DNA of 64,000 bases from Yinghuangia elevatio (GTDB lineage: Bacteria; Actinomycetota; Actinomycetes; Streptomycetales; Streptomycetaceae): the NCBI RefSeq assembly GCF_040649515.1, contig NZ_JBEZFP010000005.1:67778-131777 (forward strand), given 5' to 3'. The stretch's first letter is position 1. Each line of letters opens with the position of its first letter. The notes under the pieces are model-generated. The model searched no databases and had not been told where the DNA came from. It was given only the letters and a program-made list of their open reading frames with translations. Positions 33,301-41,365 of the stretch are shown here, piece by piece. The position numbers and the translations under genes are program-made.

Positions 33301-33527
33301 TCCTGTCAAAGTGCCTCTTGACGGACAGGGTGACGAAATGGCCCTAAGTCCGGCAGCCCCCTGCCGAGGGCATGCGTCCCTTCAACTCGGCTCACGGACG
33401 ACTACCTACAGTGAACGGCCCGGTTCCGCTGGGCGCGCGCGTTGCGCAGCCGTGGGAGTGACGCAGGCGTGCGATCGACGCAGCGACGGGAGGGACGCAG
33501 CCGTGGGAGTGACGGGAGTGACGCGCC

Positions 33528-34397
33528 TCAGGCCGCCGCGGGGGCGAACAACGCGCTCGCTGTGACGGGACGCAGGCCCCGTACGCGCAGTCCGTCCAGG
33601 ATCGCGGGCAGTGCGGCGGTCGTGCCGTCGTGCCCGAAATGCAGGCTGACCACATCGCCCGGGGCCACCTTGTCGAGCACGTTGCGCACCACGGCCGCCG
33701 AGCCCGGCTCGGTGTGGTCGCGCGAGTCGAGGCTGTACGCGAGACACGTGGGATACCCGGCGCGGGCGGCCTGCGCCTTCACGACGGCGTTGGCGTACTG
33801 CGTCTGCGATGGCCGGAACCAGCGCCCGTGCGAGCCGGTCAGGGCGGTCAGCCGGGCGGCGCAGGCGGCAATCTCGCGGTACGCGGTCTCGGCGTCCATC
33901 GACAGCATGTCGAGGTGGTTCTCACTGTGGTTGCCCAGCTCGTGCCCGCCCGCGAGGACCCGGCCGGCCATCGCCGGGTACTCGCCGAGCCACGTGCCCA
34001 CCGCGAGCACGGTGACCCCGACCCGGGCCCGTTCGACGACCGCGAGCAGGCGTTCCACCCCGGCCGGCTCGCCCTGCCCGTGGAACGTGAGCGCCACCTC
34101 CGGCCGCCCGGTGCCGGCCCGGGCGACTTCGGCGGGCAGCGCGACCGGGGCGGGCAGGGCGCCCGCAGCGGGCGGCGCCGAGCCCGGTGGGACCGACGCG
34201 GCACCGGGGTGCGGGGCCGCCGCCGAGCGCCCGGGTTCCGGCGCACCCGACGCCGAGAGAGGGTCGCCCGGGGCCTTCCCGCCCCGGGCCGTGTCGTCAC
34301 CCGCTCCGCACCCGGACGCGACAACTCCGGCGGCCGCCGCCGCGACACCCTTGATCAGACTCCGCCGGTTGATCGGACTCCGTCGGTCGACACCCAT
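33528..34397 (-). CDS. Polysaccharide-deacetylase-fold Tat lipoprotein, variant active site
   Basis: 289 aa. The N-terminus has a twin-arginine motif RRSLIKG (11-17), Ala-rich core and lipobox ASGC with Cys30, so it is a Tat-exported lipoprotein. A Pro/Ala/Gly linker runs to ~95. The NodB-like domain has VALTFHGQGEP where the family has TFDDGP, so the catalytic Asp position is occupied by His106-Gly. The metal-binding HxxxH is intact (NHSENH, His157 and His161). Later blocks WFRPSQTQYANAVVK and DVVSLHFGHDGTTAALPAILDGL fit motifs 3 to 5. Probably binds a sugar or acts by altered chemistry. GTG nine bases upstream is an alternative start. Confidence 0.82.
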   Translation of the reverse strand: MGVDRRSPINRRSLIKGVAAAAAGVVASGCGAGDDTARGGKAPGDPLSASGAPEPGRSAAAPHPGAASVPPGSAPPAAGALPAPVALPAEVARAGTGRPEVALTFHGQGEPAGVERLLAVVERARVGVTVLAVGTWLGEYPAMAGRVLAGGHELGNHSENHLDMLSMDAETAYREIAACAARLTALTGSHGRWFRPSQTQYANAVVKAQAARAGYPTCLAYSLDSRDHTEPGSAAVVRNVLDKVAPGDVVSLHFGHDGTTAALPAILDGLRVRGLRPVTASALFAPAAA

Positions 34398-34461
34398 GCG
34401 GGGCACGCTAGGCGTCCGACGTGCGCCGACCGCCGCGACACGGCCCTGTCGGCCCCGGAGA

Positions 34462-35424
34462 TCAGCCGAACGAGTCCACGCCCGTGAGCTCGGCCGACAG
34501 CGTCCACAGCCGCGCGGCGGCGTCGCGGTCCACCGCCCACGGCTTCACGCCCCCGACCAACATGTCCTCGGTCTCCGCGGGCTCGGCGACATCGCAGTCC
34601 TGGCAGTACGCGCCGCCGTAGCCGTCCAGCAACGGCGACGTCGCGGCCCAGAGTGCGGTCGCGGCGCCCTGCTCCGGCGACTTGAAGCCGGCCGGCGTGG
34701 TCCCGTCGGCGGTGATCCAGCCCTGGGCCACCTGCTCCCCCCGTGGGACGTGGCGTTGCAGCGGCGTGAGGATGCTGCCTGGATGAACCGCGTGCGCGTG
34801 GATCCCGGCGGCCGCGCCCAGGGTGTCGAGGTGCAGGGCGAAGAGGGCGTTGGCGGTCTTCGACTGCGCGTACGCGAGCCATGGGTCGTACGGCTCGTCG
34901 CGGAAGTGCGGGTCGTGCCAGCGGATGTCCGACAGGAAGTGCCCGGACGACGCGACCGCGACCACCCGCGCGCGCTCCGGCGACAGCGCCGGGCGCAGGC
35001 GGTTCACGAGGGCGTAGTGCCCGAGGTGGTTGACCGCGAAGTGGGCCTCCCAGCCGGGGCCGACCCGGGTCTCCGGGCACGCCATCACCCCCGCGCCGCA
35101 GACCACGATGCCCAGTCGGACGCCGGTGTCGAGCACGTCCTCGGCGAATGCCCGCACCGAGACGAGGTCGGACAGTTCGAGTGTGGCCACGCGCACCTGC
35201 GGCAGGTCACGCAACGCCTCCGCGGCCTGCTCCGGCCGGCGCGCCGGCACGATGACGTCGGCCCCGGCGCGTACCAGTGCTCGCGTCGTCGCCAGTCCCA
35301 GGCCCGAGTAGCCGCCTGTCACGAGTGCGGTCGTCCCGGCGAGGTCGATTCCGTCCAGTACGTCGTCTGCGGTGCTGCGCGGCCCGAATCCCGAGCCGAG
35401 CCGCCGTTGCTGTGTCTTGTGCAT
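34462..35424 (-). CDS. SDR-family oxidoreductase (retinol-dehydrogenase/WWOX-like)
   Basis: 320 aa. ALVTGGYSGLGLATTRALVRAGADVIVPARR (NADP-binding with Arg pair), LGIVVCGAGVMACPE (NAG-like), HFAVNHLGHYALVNRL, VAVASSGHF and YAQSKTANALFA with catalytic Tyr/Lys. Complete short-chain reductase acting on a lipophilic carbonyl by family resemblance. Its promoter has the MerR layout (35432-35462), so it is likely induced by an electrophile or drug through a MerR protein encoded elsewhere. The transcript is probably leaderless. Confidence 0.9.
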   Translation of the reverse strand: MHKTQQRRLGSGFGPRSTADDVLDGIDLAGTTALVTGGYSGLGLATTRALVRAGADVIVPARRPEQAAEALRDLPQVRVATLELSDLVSVRAFAEDVLDTGVRLGIVVCGAGVMACPETRVGPGWEAHFAVNHLGHYALVNRLRPALSPERARVVAVASSGHFLSDIRWHDPHFRDEPYDPWLAYAQSKTANALFALHLDTLGAAAGIHAHAVHPGSILTPLQRHVPRGEQVAQGWITADGTTPAGFKSPEQGAATALWAATSPLLDGYGGAYCQDCDVAEPAETEDMLVGGVKPWAVDRDAAARLWTLSAELTGVDSFG

Positions 35425-35431
35425 CCACGTG

Positions 35432-35462
35432 ACGCTAAAACCTGGAGTGCGCTCCAGGTCAA
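35432..35462 (-). promoter_or_regulatory. MerR-type promoter with operator in a 19-bp spacer
   Basis: Read on the minus strand: TTGACC (-35, 35462-35457), 19-bp spacer, TAGCGT (-10, 35437-35432), then seven bases to the ATG. The spacer region carries ACCTGGAG-N4-CTCCAGGT (35440-35459), a perfect dyad. Over-long spacer plus dyad is the hallmark of MerR-activated promoters. No merR gene is in the window. Confidence 0.8.
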
Positions 35463-35514
35463 GGCGCCGTCGGCCGGACTTCGGTGCGCCCGCGGAACTC
35501 GGTGCACGCGCCGG

Positions 35515-35606
35515 AGTCGGGAGTCGGACGGGTAGGTGGAGTCGGTCGGGTAGGCAGAGTCGGTGGAGTCGGTGGAGTCGGTGGAGTCGGTGGAGTCGGT
35601 GGACTC
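35515..35606. repeat. 9-bp tandem repeat (GGTGGAGTC)
   Basis: Five adjacent units of GGTGGAGTC (the last with one change) at 35562-35606, preceded by degenerate copies from ~35515. They lie between the MerR-type promoter and the methyltransferase start; translated in frame they would give a VES repeat, but a better ribosome site lies downstream. Confidence 0.88.
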
Positions 35607-35634
35607 GGCGAGGTTGTCGGTGGAGGGGACACTT

Positions 35635-36438
35635 GTGCGTCCACGTGTGAATTTCGACCAACGGCAGTACGCGGTCTATGCGGCGGGCAGGGCGCTGCTG
35701 ACCGACACCGTGGCGATGTGGGCCGACGCGTTCGCGCGGCACGCCCCACCCGCCCGGCCGCTCGCGGTCCTCGACCTCGGTTCGGGCACCGGCCGCTTCT
35801 CCCCGGTGCTCGCGGAGCGCTTCGGCGGCCCGGTGTTCGGCGTCGAACCGCACGATCGGATGCGCGCGGCGGCGGAGGCGGACGCGACGCACCCCGATGT
35901 CACGTACCTCGCCGGAAGCGCCGAGGGGCTTCCGCTGCCGGACGCGTCGTGCGATCTGGTGCTGCTCTATCTGGTGTGGCACCACGTGGTGGACCGGGTG
36001 GCGGCGGTGGCGGAGATCGCCCGGGTGCTGCGGCCCGGTGGCCGCGTGCTGCTGCGCGGCGCGTTCCGCGACCGTATGCCCGAACTGCCTTGGCACGGCT
36101 GGTTTCCCGGGGCGCGGGCGATCGAGCAGGAGGTGTTCCCGGCGCTCGGCGACGTGACGGCGGAGTTCGGTGCGGCGGGGCTGCGGCGCGTGGTGCTGGA
36201 GCGGCTGCGGCAGTGCGTCGCGCCGAACCTCGCGGCGTACGCCGAACGCCTCCGCCTGCGGCCGTACTCGACGTTCGAGCACATGACCGCCGAGGAGACG
36301 CGGGCCGGGTTCGCGGCTCTCGACGCGGATCTGGCTGACGACGAGGGCGCGCAACCAGTCGGGGAGGACTGCGACTTGCTCGTACTGGAGCGGGCGGGGG
36401 GTGGGCCCTTCACGCGGTCGACGGGGGCAGTGGCGTGA
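35635..36438 (+). CDS. Class I SAM-dependent methyltransferase
   Basis: 267 aa from GTG 35635, with GGAGGGG 6 nt upstream. FDQRQYAVYAAGRALL opening, then motif I LAVLDLGSGTGRFSPVLAERFGGPVFGVEPHDRMRAAAEA, motif II DASCDLVLLYLVWHHVVDR and motif III EIARVLRPGGRVLLRGAF, a UbiE/Methyltransf_11 pattern. The C-terminal half looks like a small-molecule acceptor lid. Overlaps the convergent MarR-GNAT gene by 29 bp at the 3' end. Acceptor unknown. Confidence 0.88.
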   Translation: MRPRVNFDQRQYAVYAAGRALLTDTVAMWADAFARHAPPARPLAVLDLGSGTGRFSPVLAERFGGPVFGVEPHDRMRAAAEADATHPDVTYLAGSAEGLPLPDASCDLVLLYLVWHHVVDRVAAVAEIARVLRPGGRVLLRGAFRDRMPELPWHGWFPGARAIEQEVFPALGDVTAEFGAAGLRRVVLERLRQCVAPNLAAYAERLRLRPYSTFEHMTAEETRAGFAALDADLADDEGAQPVGEDCDLLVLERAGGGPFTRSTGAVA

Positions 36439-37315
36439 CGGTCTTCTCGAACCAGTGGTGCGCGTACGGCTCGTCGTTGAAGGCCGGGACTTCCGCGAAG
36501 CCGAACGACCGGTAGAGGCCGATCGCGGCGGTGAGCGTCTTGTTGGTGTCCAGGCGCAGTACGTCGCGGCCCTCGCGGGCGGCGCGCGTCTCCAACTCGG
36601 CGAGGAACCTGCGGCCGACGCCCAGGCCTCGTGCCTGCGGGGCGACCCACATGCGCTTGATCTCGGCCGGGGCGTCCGCGGGCAGTTTGAGTCCGGCGCA
36701 GCCGACCGCCTCCCCGCGCAGCCGGGCAATCACGAAGGTGCCTTTGGGCGGGCGGAGTTCGCCGGCGTCGGGGAGCAGGCTCCGCCCCGGGTCGAAGCCG
36801 CTGTCGAAGCGCTCTGCCAGTTCGGCGAAGTACCGGCCGAGGCAGTAGCGGGCGTCCGGGTGGTCCGGGTCGACGTCGTCCAGCGTCACGGTCGCGGCGG
36901 TCAGCAGCCGGTCGACCTCGGCCATTGCGGCGACCAGCCGGGCGCGCTGGGCGGGGTTGAGCGGCTGGAGCAGCGAGCCGGCGAGCGCGTCGCTGCGGTC
37001 GTCCAGCGCGGCGCGCTCGGCCCGGCCGGCGTCGGTGAGGCGGACGGTGCGTACGCGCCGGTCCTGCGGCTGCGGCGCCACCGTCACGAGGCCGTCCGCC
37101 TCCAGTGAGCGCAGCAGGCGGCTGACGTAGCCCGAGTCGAGGCCGAGTCGTTCGCGCAGCCTGCGTACGTCCTGTCCGTCCTCGCCGACCTCCCACAGCA
37201 GCCGGGCCTCGCCGATCGGCCGGCCGCGGCCCAGGTATTCGTCGTGCAATACGCCCACGCGCTCGGTGACCGTGCGGTTGAACCGCCTCACCTGCTCGAT
37301 CTGCTCGCCGTCCAT
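36410..37315 (-). CDS. MarR-GNAT fusion: regulator with acetyltransferase domain
   Basis: 301 aa. Residues ~1-150 are a MarR winged helix (RRLRERLGLDSGYVSRLLRSLEADGLVTVAPQPQDRRVRTVRLTDAGRAE). Residues ~160-295 are GNAT (FVIARLRGEAVGCAGLKL, MWVAPQARGLGVGRRFLAELETRAAREG for acetyl-CoA, AIGLYRSFGFAEVPAFNDEPYAHHWFEK). Such fusions are common in actinobacteria; they may acetylate a ligand that also controls DNA binding. A near-perfect dyad over its own start codon suggests autorepression. Confidence 0.92.
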   Translation of the reverse strand: MDGEQIEQVRRFNRTVTERVGVLHDEYLGRGRPIGEARLLWEVGEDGQDVRRLRERLGLDSGYVSRLLRSLEADGLVTVAPQPQDRRVRTVRLTDAGRAERAALDDRSDALAGSLLQPLNPAQRARLVAAMAEVDRLLTAATVTLDDVDPDHPDARYCLGRYFAELAERFDSGFDPGRSLLPDAGELRPPKGTFVIARLRGEAVGCAGLKLPADAPAEIKRMWVAPQARGLGVGRRFLAELETRAAREGRDVLRLDTNKTLTAAIGLYRSFGFAEVPAFNDEPYAHHWFEKTVTPLPPSTA

Positions 37316-37340
37316 TCTCTGACTCTAGTCAGGGAATGGA
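37311..37340. promoter_or_regulatory. Probable autoregulatory operator over the marR-GNAT start codon
   Basis: TCCATTCTCTGACT (37311-37324), CT, AGTCAGGGAATGGA (37327-37340): 14-bp arms with one mismatch. The ATG (complement of 37313-37315) lies inside the left arm, so bound protein would block initiation of transcription. Confidence 0.75.
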
Positions 37341-37366
37341 CGGGCGGCACCTCCGGGCCCGATCCG

Positions 37367-38257
37367 CTACCAGACCGGCGCCTTCACGTTGGCGATGCCC
37401 AGGGTGTTGGTGCCGGGCAGCAGGCCCGAGAGGATCGCGGCGGTCAGAAACGGGACGTTGAGCTCGACGAGCCGGTCGATGTCGGCCGGGGTCAGGACCC
37501 GCCAAGGCGCGGAGGCGAGTTCGTCGGTGCGGCGCTCGATCCGGTCGCGCAGGTCCCGGCCCGTGTCGGTGGCCGAGCCGTCGGCGTCCACGAGTCCCCG
37601 CGCCCGCAGCCGCTCGGCCGCGGCCTGCCACTCCTCGGGACTCCACTGGCGGCTTTCGAACGTCTCGACCGGCGCGGCGCCGATCGCCGCGAAGGACACC
37701 AGCGCCTCGCAGCCGTCCAGGTCGTTGTCGACGAGGGCGGCGATGTGGCCGTCGCCCCGGTGCTCGCGCAGCAGCGAGATGGCCTGCCACAGGACGAGGT
37801 GCGGCTCGTCGGGCCAGGGCAGGTCGGCGGTCGCGGCGGCGAGGGGACGGCCGACCGTGTCGGCGGACTCCGCGGCGCGGCGTACCAGTGCGGCGGCCTC
37901 CGCCAGCCCGGGGGTGCCCAACTGGTCGGCCATCAGCGTCCGGTACATCCGGTCGACGCCGCGCAGCCGGGCCGCCAGAACCTGCGCGGGCTCGGCGATC
38001 CGCCATGCCGGCTCGACGTGCTCGGCCACCATCGCGGGGCTGAAGCTGTAGAAGGCCGCGGTGACCAGGCGGGGGCCTGCGGCACCGAGGGGGGCGGCAC
38101 GGAACGGGAAGTACGCCGGCCAGCGGGTCTCGGTGGCGTACCCCAGCGCGGCCGCCTCCTCGAACACCTCGGGAGCGTAGAAGAACGGCGCGAAGACCGG
38201 TTCGAGCTGGTGCCACAGCCGTCGAGCGGACTGCCAGTAGTAGACGTCGTCGGTCAT
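37367..38257 (-). CDS. SCO6745/SalK-like family protein, function unknown
   Basis: 296 aa. MTDDVYYWQSARRLWHQLEPVFAPFFYAPEVFEEAAALGY, then FPFRAAPLGAAGPRLVTAAFYSFSPAMVAEHVEPAW and a C-terminal winged-helix-like region with QWSPEEWQAAAERLRARGLVDADGSATDTGRDLRDRIERRTDELA. This matches the actinobacterial family named after SCO6745. The C-terminal part looks like a MarR-type wing but the N-terminal part is unrelated to known DNA-binding domains. 52 bp downstream of the marR-GNAT start in the same direction, no sign of coupling. The 261-bp gap at 38258-38518 shows no gene. Confidence 0.78.
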   Translation of the reverse strand: MTDDVYYWQSARRLWHQLEPVFAPFFYAPEVFEEAAALGYATETRWPAYFPFRAAPLGAAGPRLVTAAFYSFSPAMVAEHVEPAWRIAEPAQVLAARLRGVDRMYRTLMADQLGTPGLAEAAALVRRAAESADTVGRPLAAATADLPWPDEPHLVLWQAISLLREHRGDGHIAALVDNDLDGCEALVSFAAIGAAPVETFESRQWSPEEWQAAAERLRARGLVDADGSATDTGRDLRDRIERRTDELASAPWRVLTPADIDRLVELNVPFLTAAILSGLLPGTNTLGIANVKAPVW

Positions 38258-38518
38258 GCGGGCGCCTCGCAGCGGGTGAGTGATGTGGACGGTCCGGGGT
38301 GGTGGCCCGGGACCGATTCTGCAACCCGCGCGCTGCGCGGCAGCGGCACACGCGCATGCGGATGTCCACTTAGCGCGAGCTTCGCCGAAAAAGCGCGGCC
38401 GACGCAGCCCGCGGTCTCAAGCGCGGGGCGGTCTCGCGAACGAGCGATGTCTCGGGACGGGGCGGCCCTGCGAGCGGGGCGGTCTCGGGAGCGGGGCCGT
38501 CCCGCACCCCCCTCCCGG

Positions 38519-39661
38519 TCAGAGGCCGTACGTCTTCGCGATGATCTCCCGCTGGATCTCGCTCGTGCCGCCGTAGATGGTGGACACGACCGTCGCCCGG
38601 ACGTGCCGCTCCATGTCGTACTCGGTCGCGTAGCCGTAGCCGCCCATCATCTGCATGCCCTCCAGGGCGACGCGCTTGGCCGTCTCGGTCACCTTGAGCT
38701 TGACCATGGACGCCTCGCGCGGGAGCAGTCGTGCGGGGTCGCCGTCGACCTTCGCGGCGACGGAGTACACGAGCAGCTCACAGCACTCCAGTTCGGTGGC
38801 CAGGTCGGCGATGCGATGGGCAAGGGCCTGGAAGCTGCCGATGGGACGGCCGAACTGCTCGCGCTGGCGTACGTACCCGAGCGTGTCGTCGAAGGCGCGC
38901 CGCGCGGTGCCGAGCATCATCGCGGCCAGGATGAGGCGTTCGGTGTTGAGGCCGCCCATGAGCTGGCGCCATGCGTGGTCGACCTGGCCGACAACGGCGT
39001 CCGCCGGGAGTTCGACGTCGGTGAAGAACAGGTCGTTGACCTCGCTGCCGCCCATGGTCTCGATGCCGTGGATCGCCAAGCCCGGTACGCCCGCCGGGAC
39101 GTGAAACATCGTCAGGCCCTCGTGCTTGTCGCCGCCGCTCGCGGTCCGGGCGATCAAGAGGATCGAGTCCGCGAAGTGCGCGTTGGAGCACCAGGTCTTC
39201 TGCCCGTTGATTCGCCACCCGTCGGCGGTGCGTTCGGCGCGGCAGGTCACTGCGCCCACGTCGGAGCCCGCGCCGGGTTCGGACATCGAGATCGAGAGCA
39301 CGGCTCCGTCGCAGTAGCGTTTGAGCACCGCCTCGCGCTGCGCCTCGCTGCCGAACCGCTGGTAGACGCCGGCCGTGATGCGGGAGGGCCCGTGGCCGCC
39401 GATCGGCGCCATGCCGTACGCCGTCTCCTCCAGGAACAGGCAGGCGTCGACCATGCCCCCGCCGGCGCCGCCGAGTTCCTCCGGCAGCCCGACCCCGAGC
39501 CATCCGAGCCCGGCCATCTTGCGGTACAGCGCGTCGCTGTGGGTGCGCGCTCCCCCGTCGGTCAGTTCGAGCCTGCGTTCGCGGGATCCGCACTCGCGTC
39601 GGACGAAGTCCCGTATGGCGTCGACGAATGCCTGTTGTTCGCCGGTGATCGTGCGCGTCAT
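38519..39661 (-). CDS. Acyl-CoA dehydrogenase
   Basis: 380 aa from ATG 39661, standard length. LGWLGVGLPEELGGAGG, the FAD-contact LSISMSEPGAGSDVGAVTCRAERTADGWRINGQKTWCSNA, EFGRPIGSFQALAHRIADL, and C-terminal EGMQMMGGYGYATEYDMERHVRATVVSTIYGGTSEIQREIIAKTYGL, where the TIYGGTSEIQ region holds the catalytic Glu position of the family. Oxidises an acyl-CoA to the enoyl-CoA with FAD. Divergent from the MpaB gene; a dyad ACAAA-N5-TTTGT lies 29-43 bp upstream. Confidence 0.93.
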   Translation of the reverse strand: MTRTITGEQQAFVDAIRDFVRRECGSRERRLELTDGGARTHSDALYRKMAGLGWLGVGLPEELGGAGGGMVDACLFLEETAYGMAPIGGHGPSRITAGVYQRFGSEAQREAVLKRYCDGAVLSISMSEPGAGSDVGAVTCRAERTADGWRINGQKTWCSNAHFADSILLIARTASGGDKHEGLTMFHVPAGVPGLAIHGIETMGGSEVNDLFFTDVELPADAVVGQVDHAWRQLMGGLNTERLILAAMMLGTARRAFDDTLGYVRQREQFGRPIGSFQALAHRIADLATELECCELLVYSVAAKVDGDPARLLPREASMVKLKVTETAKRVALEGMQMMGGYGYATEYDMERHVRATVVSTIYGGTSEIQREIIAKTYGL

Positions 39662-39689
39662 GATCGCCCCCTGCTCGCCGTCGGCCGTA

Positions 39690-39704
39690 CAAAGATACAT
39701 TTGT
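39690..39704. promoter_or_regulatory. Short dyad between acyl-CoA dehydrogenase and MpaB genes
   Basis: ACAAAGATACATTTGT-like sequence: ACAAA and TTTGT arms around GATAC(A). AT-rich for this genome and placed where a repressor would act on the dehydrogenase gene; the TetR at 40671-41303 is a candidate binder. Confidence 0.4.
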
Positions 39705-39792
39705 CGTTGACTTGTGTCATCGCTCCGCCGACGATGAAAGCGTGCACGCGAAGGTCCGTCAGGACGCGCGCCTACCAAGGGAGTTGGTGGCC

Positions 39793-40635
39793 ATGCGGGA
39801 AGCCGCCGCCGGCCGCGGGTCCGAGATGTGGCGGCGCTTCGGCGACGTACGCGGCCTCGGGCTCACGCCCCACGTGTTGGCGATGCAGATCGCGCATCCG
39901 GTCGTCGGCGCCGGGGTCGTCGACCACTCCGACTACCAGAGCGACCCGTACGGCCGCTTCAACCGCACGTACCGCTCCATCACCACTGTCGTGTACGGCG
40001 GCCCGGTCCGCGCCGCCGTCGAGGCCGAACGCCTCCGCACGCTGCACCGCCGCTTCCGGGGCACCGACGAACACGGGCGGAAGTACCACGCGTTGGACCC
40101 GAAGGCGTACGCCTGGGTGCACCTGACCCTCGTCAAGGCGGTCGCCGACGCGCACGCCATGTTCGGCCGTCCGATGAGGCGCACCGAACTGGACGCCTAC
40201 TACGCGGACAGCATCCGCATCGGCCGCCTTCTCGGCGTCCGCGCCCAGGACATGCCCTCGACGTGGCCGGAATTCCTCGTCTACTACGCCGACATGGTGG
40301 ACAACACCCTGGAGAACACCAGGGCACTGCGCGAGTTCCTGGCCAACCTCCGCCACCCGGCCAAGCCGAAGGCACTGCGCCGCCTCCCGGACGAACGCTG
40401 GCGGCGGATGACCGGGCCGACCGCGCGCATCACCTACCTGACCACGGTGGCCACCCTCCCCGAGCCCCTGCGCAAGCGCTGCGACCTGCACCTGACGCCG
40501 GAGGAACACGCCGCGGTGGCGCGGTTCGCCCGGCGGATCCGCACGACCACCGGCCTCATCCCCGCCCCCGCCCGGCGGGCGCCCGCGATCCTGGTCCCGA
40601 GGATCTGCGCGCTGCTCCCCGAACCACGCGGGTGA
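39793..40635 (+). CDS. Oxygenase MpaB / DUF2236 (Lcp-like) family protein, copy A
   Basis: 280 aa from ATG 39793 (AAGGGAG 9 nt upstream); upstream GTGs at 39742 and 39787 are in frame. WRRFGDVRGLGLTPHVLAMQIAHPVVGAGVVDHSDYQSDPYGRFNRTYRSITTVVYG, HRRFRGTDEHGRKYHALDPKAYAWVHLTLVKAVADAH and WPEFLVYYADMVDNTL are the family blocks with conserved His (haem ligation in latex-clearing proteins). Likely a haem-binding oxygenase or peroxygenase; substrate unknown. The next TetR gene is 35 bp downstream. Confidence 0.85.
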   Translation: MREAAAGRGSEMWRRFGDVRGLGLTPHVLAMQIAHPVVGAGVVDHSDYQSDPYGRFNRTYRSITTVVYGGPVRAAVEAERLRTLHRRFRGTDEHGRKYHALDPKAYAWVHLTLVKAVADAHAMFGRPMRRTELDAYYADSIRIGRLLGVRAQDMPSTWPEFLVYYADMVDNTLENTRALREFLANLRHPAKPKALRRLPDERWRRMTGPTARITYLTTVATLPEPLRKRCDLHLTPEEHAAVARFARRIRTTTGLIPAPARRAPAILVPRICALLPEPRG

Positions 40636-40670
40636 GGCCGGGCGGAGGGGCGCAGTACCATCGGGATCCG

Positions 40671-41303
40671 ATGAACACCTCGCGCACCGCCGTACTCGCC
40701 GACGCGCTCGCGGCGGGCGACTCACCGGATCCGACGACCGAGCGCATCCTCGACGCGGCACGCGACCAGTTCGCCACGTTCGGCCTGCGGCGCTCCACCG
40801 TCGAGGACGTCGCGCGGCGCGCCCGGGTCGGCCGGGTCACCGTCTACCGGCGCTTCGACAGCAAGAACACCCTCGTCGAAGCGGTGCTGGTGCGCGAATG
40901 CCGGCGCTTCCTCGCCGCATTCGACGCGGAGGTGTCGGCGCTGCCGACGATGGAGGAGCGCATCGTCGCGGGCTTCGTGGTCGCGCTCCGGGACGCGCGC
41001 ACGGCGTTGATCGGGCGGCTGATCCAGTTGGAGCCGGAGACCGCGCTGCCGTTCCTGACGACGCGCGGCGGCCCGATCCTGGGCGTCATCCGCGACTACC
41101 TGGCGGCGTCGTTCGGGCGCGCGCGGGACGCCACCGCGGTCGACGCCGACGAGGGCGTGCAGGTGGCGGAGATCTTCGTCCGCCTGACGGTGTCGTTCCT
41201 GCTCACTCCGCAGAGCATCGTGCCGGTCGACGACGAGGCACAGGCCCGGGAGTTCGCCCGGCGGTTCCTCGCACCGATGGTCACCGGCTCCGCGACCGCC
41301 TGA
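40671..41303 (+). CDS. TetR-family transcriptional regulator
   Basis: 210 aa. TTERILDAARDQFATFGLRRSTVEDVARRARVGRVTVYRRFDSKNTLVEAVLVRE is a canonical TetR HTH. The effector domain (~75-205) is helical. Between two MpaB/DUF2236 genes, in the same direction as copy A, so it probably regulates one or both. No obvious dyad lies directly upstream. Confidence 0.9.
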   Translation: MNTSRTAVLADALAAGDSPDPTTERILDAARDQFATFGLRRSTVEDVARRARVGRVTVYRRFDSKNTLVEAVLVRECRRFLAAFDAEVSALPTMEERIVAGFVVALRDARTALIGRLIQLEPETALPFLTTRGGPILGVIRDYLAASFGRARDATAVDADEGVQVAEIFVRLTVSFLLTPQSIVPVDDEAQAREFARRFLAPMVTGSATA

Positions 41304-41365
41304 CGGCACCGCCCGCCCGCACGTGTCCCGACCGGGTCGGCCGGGCCGCGGTGTCCCCGGGCGAG

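Noticed and set aside
35563..35634. VES-repeat N-terminus for the methyltransferase
   Set aside because: It is translation of a 9-bp tandem repeat; the GTG at 35635 has a strong ribosome site and begins at the conserved domain.
38258..38518. Possible small gene in the gap before the acyl-CoA dehydrogenase stop
   Set aside because: No frame with a ribosome site, good codon bias and a recognisable sequence was seen.
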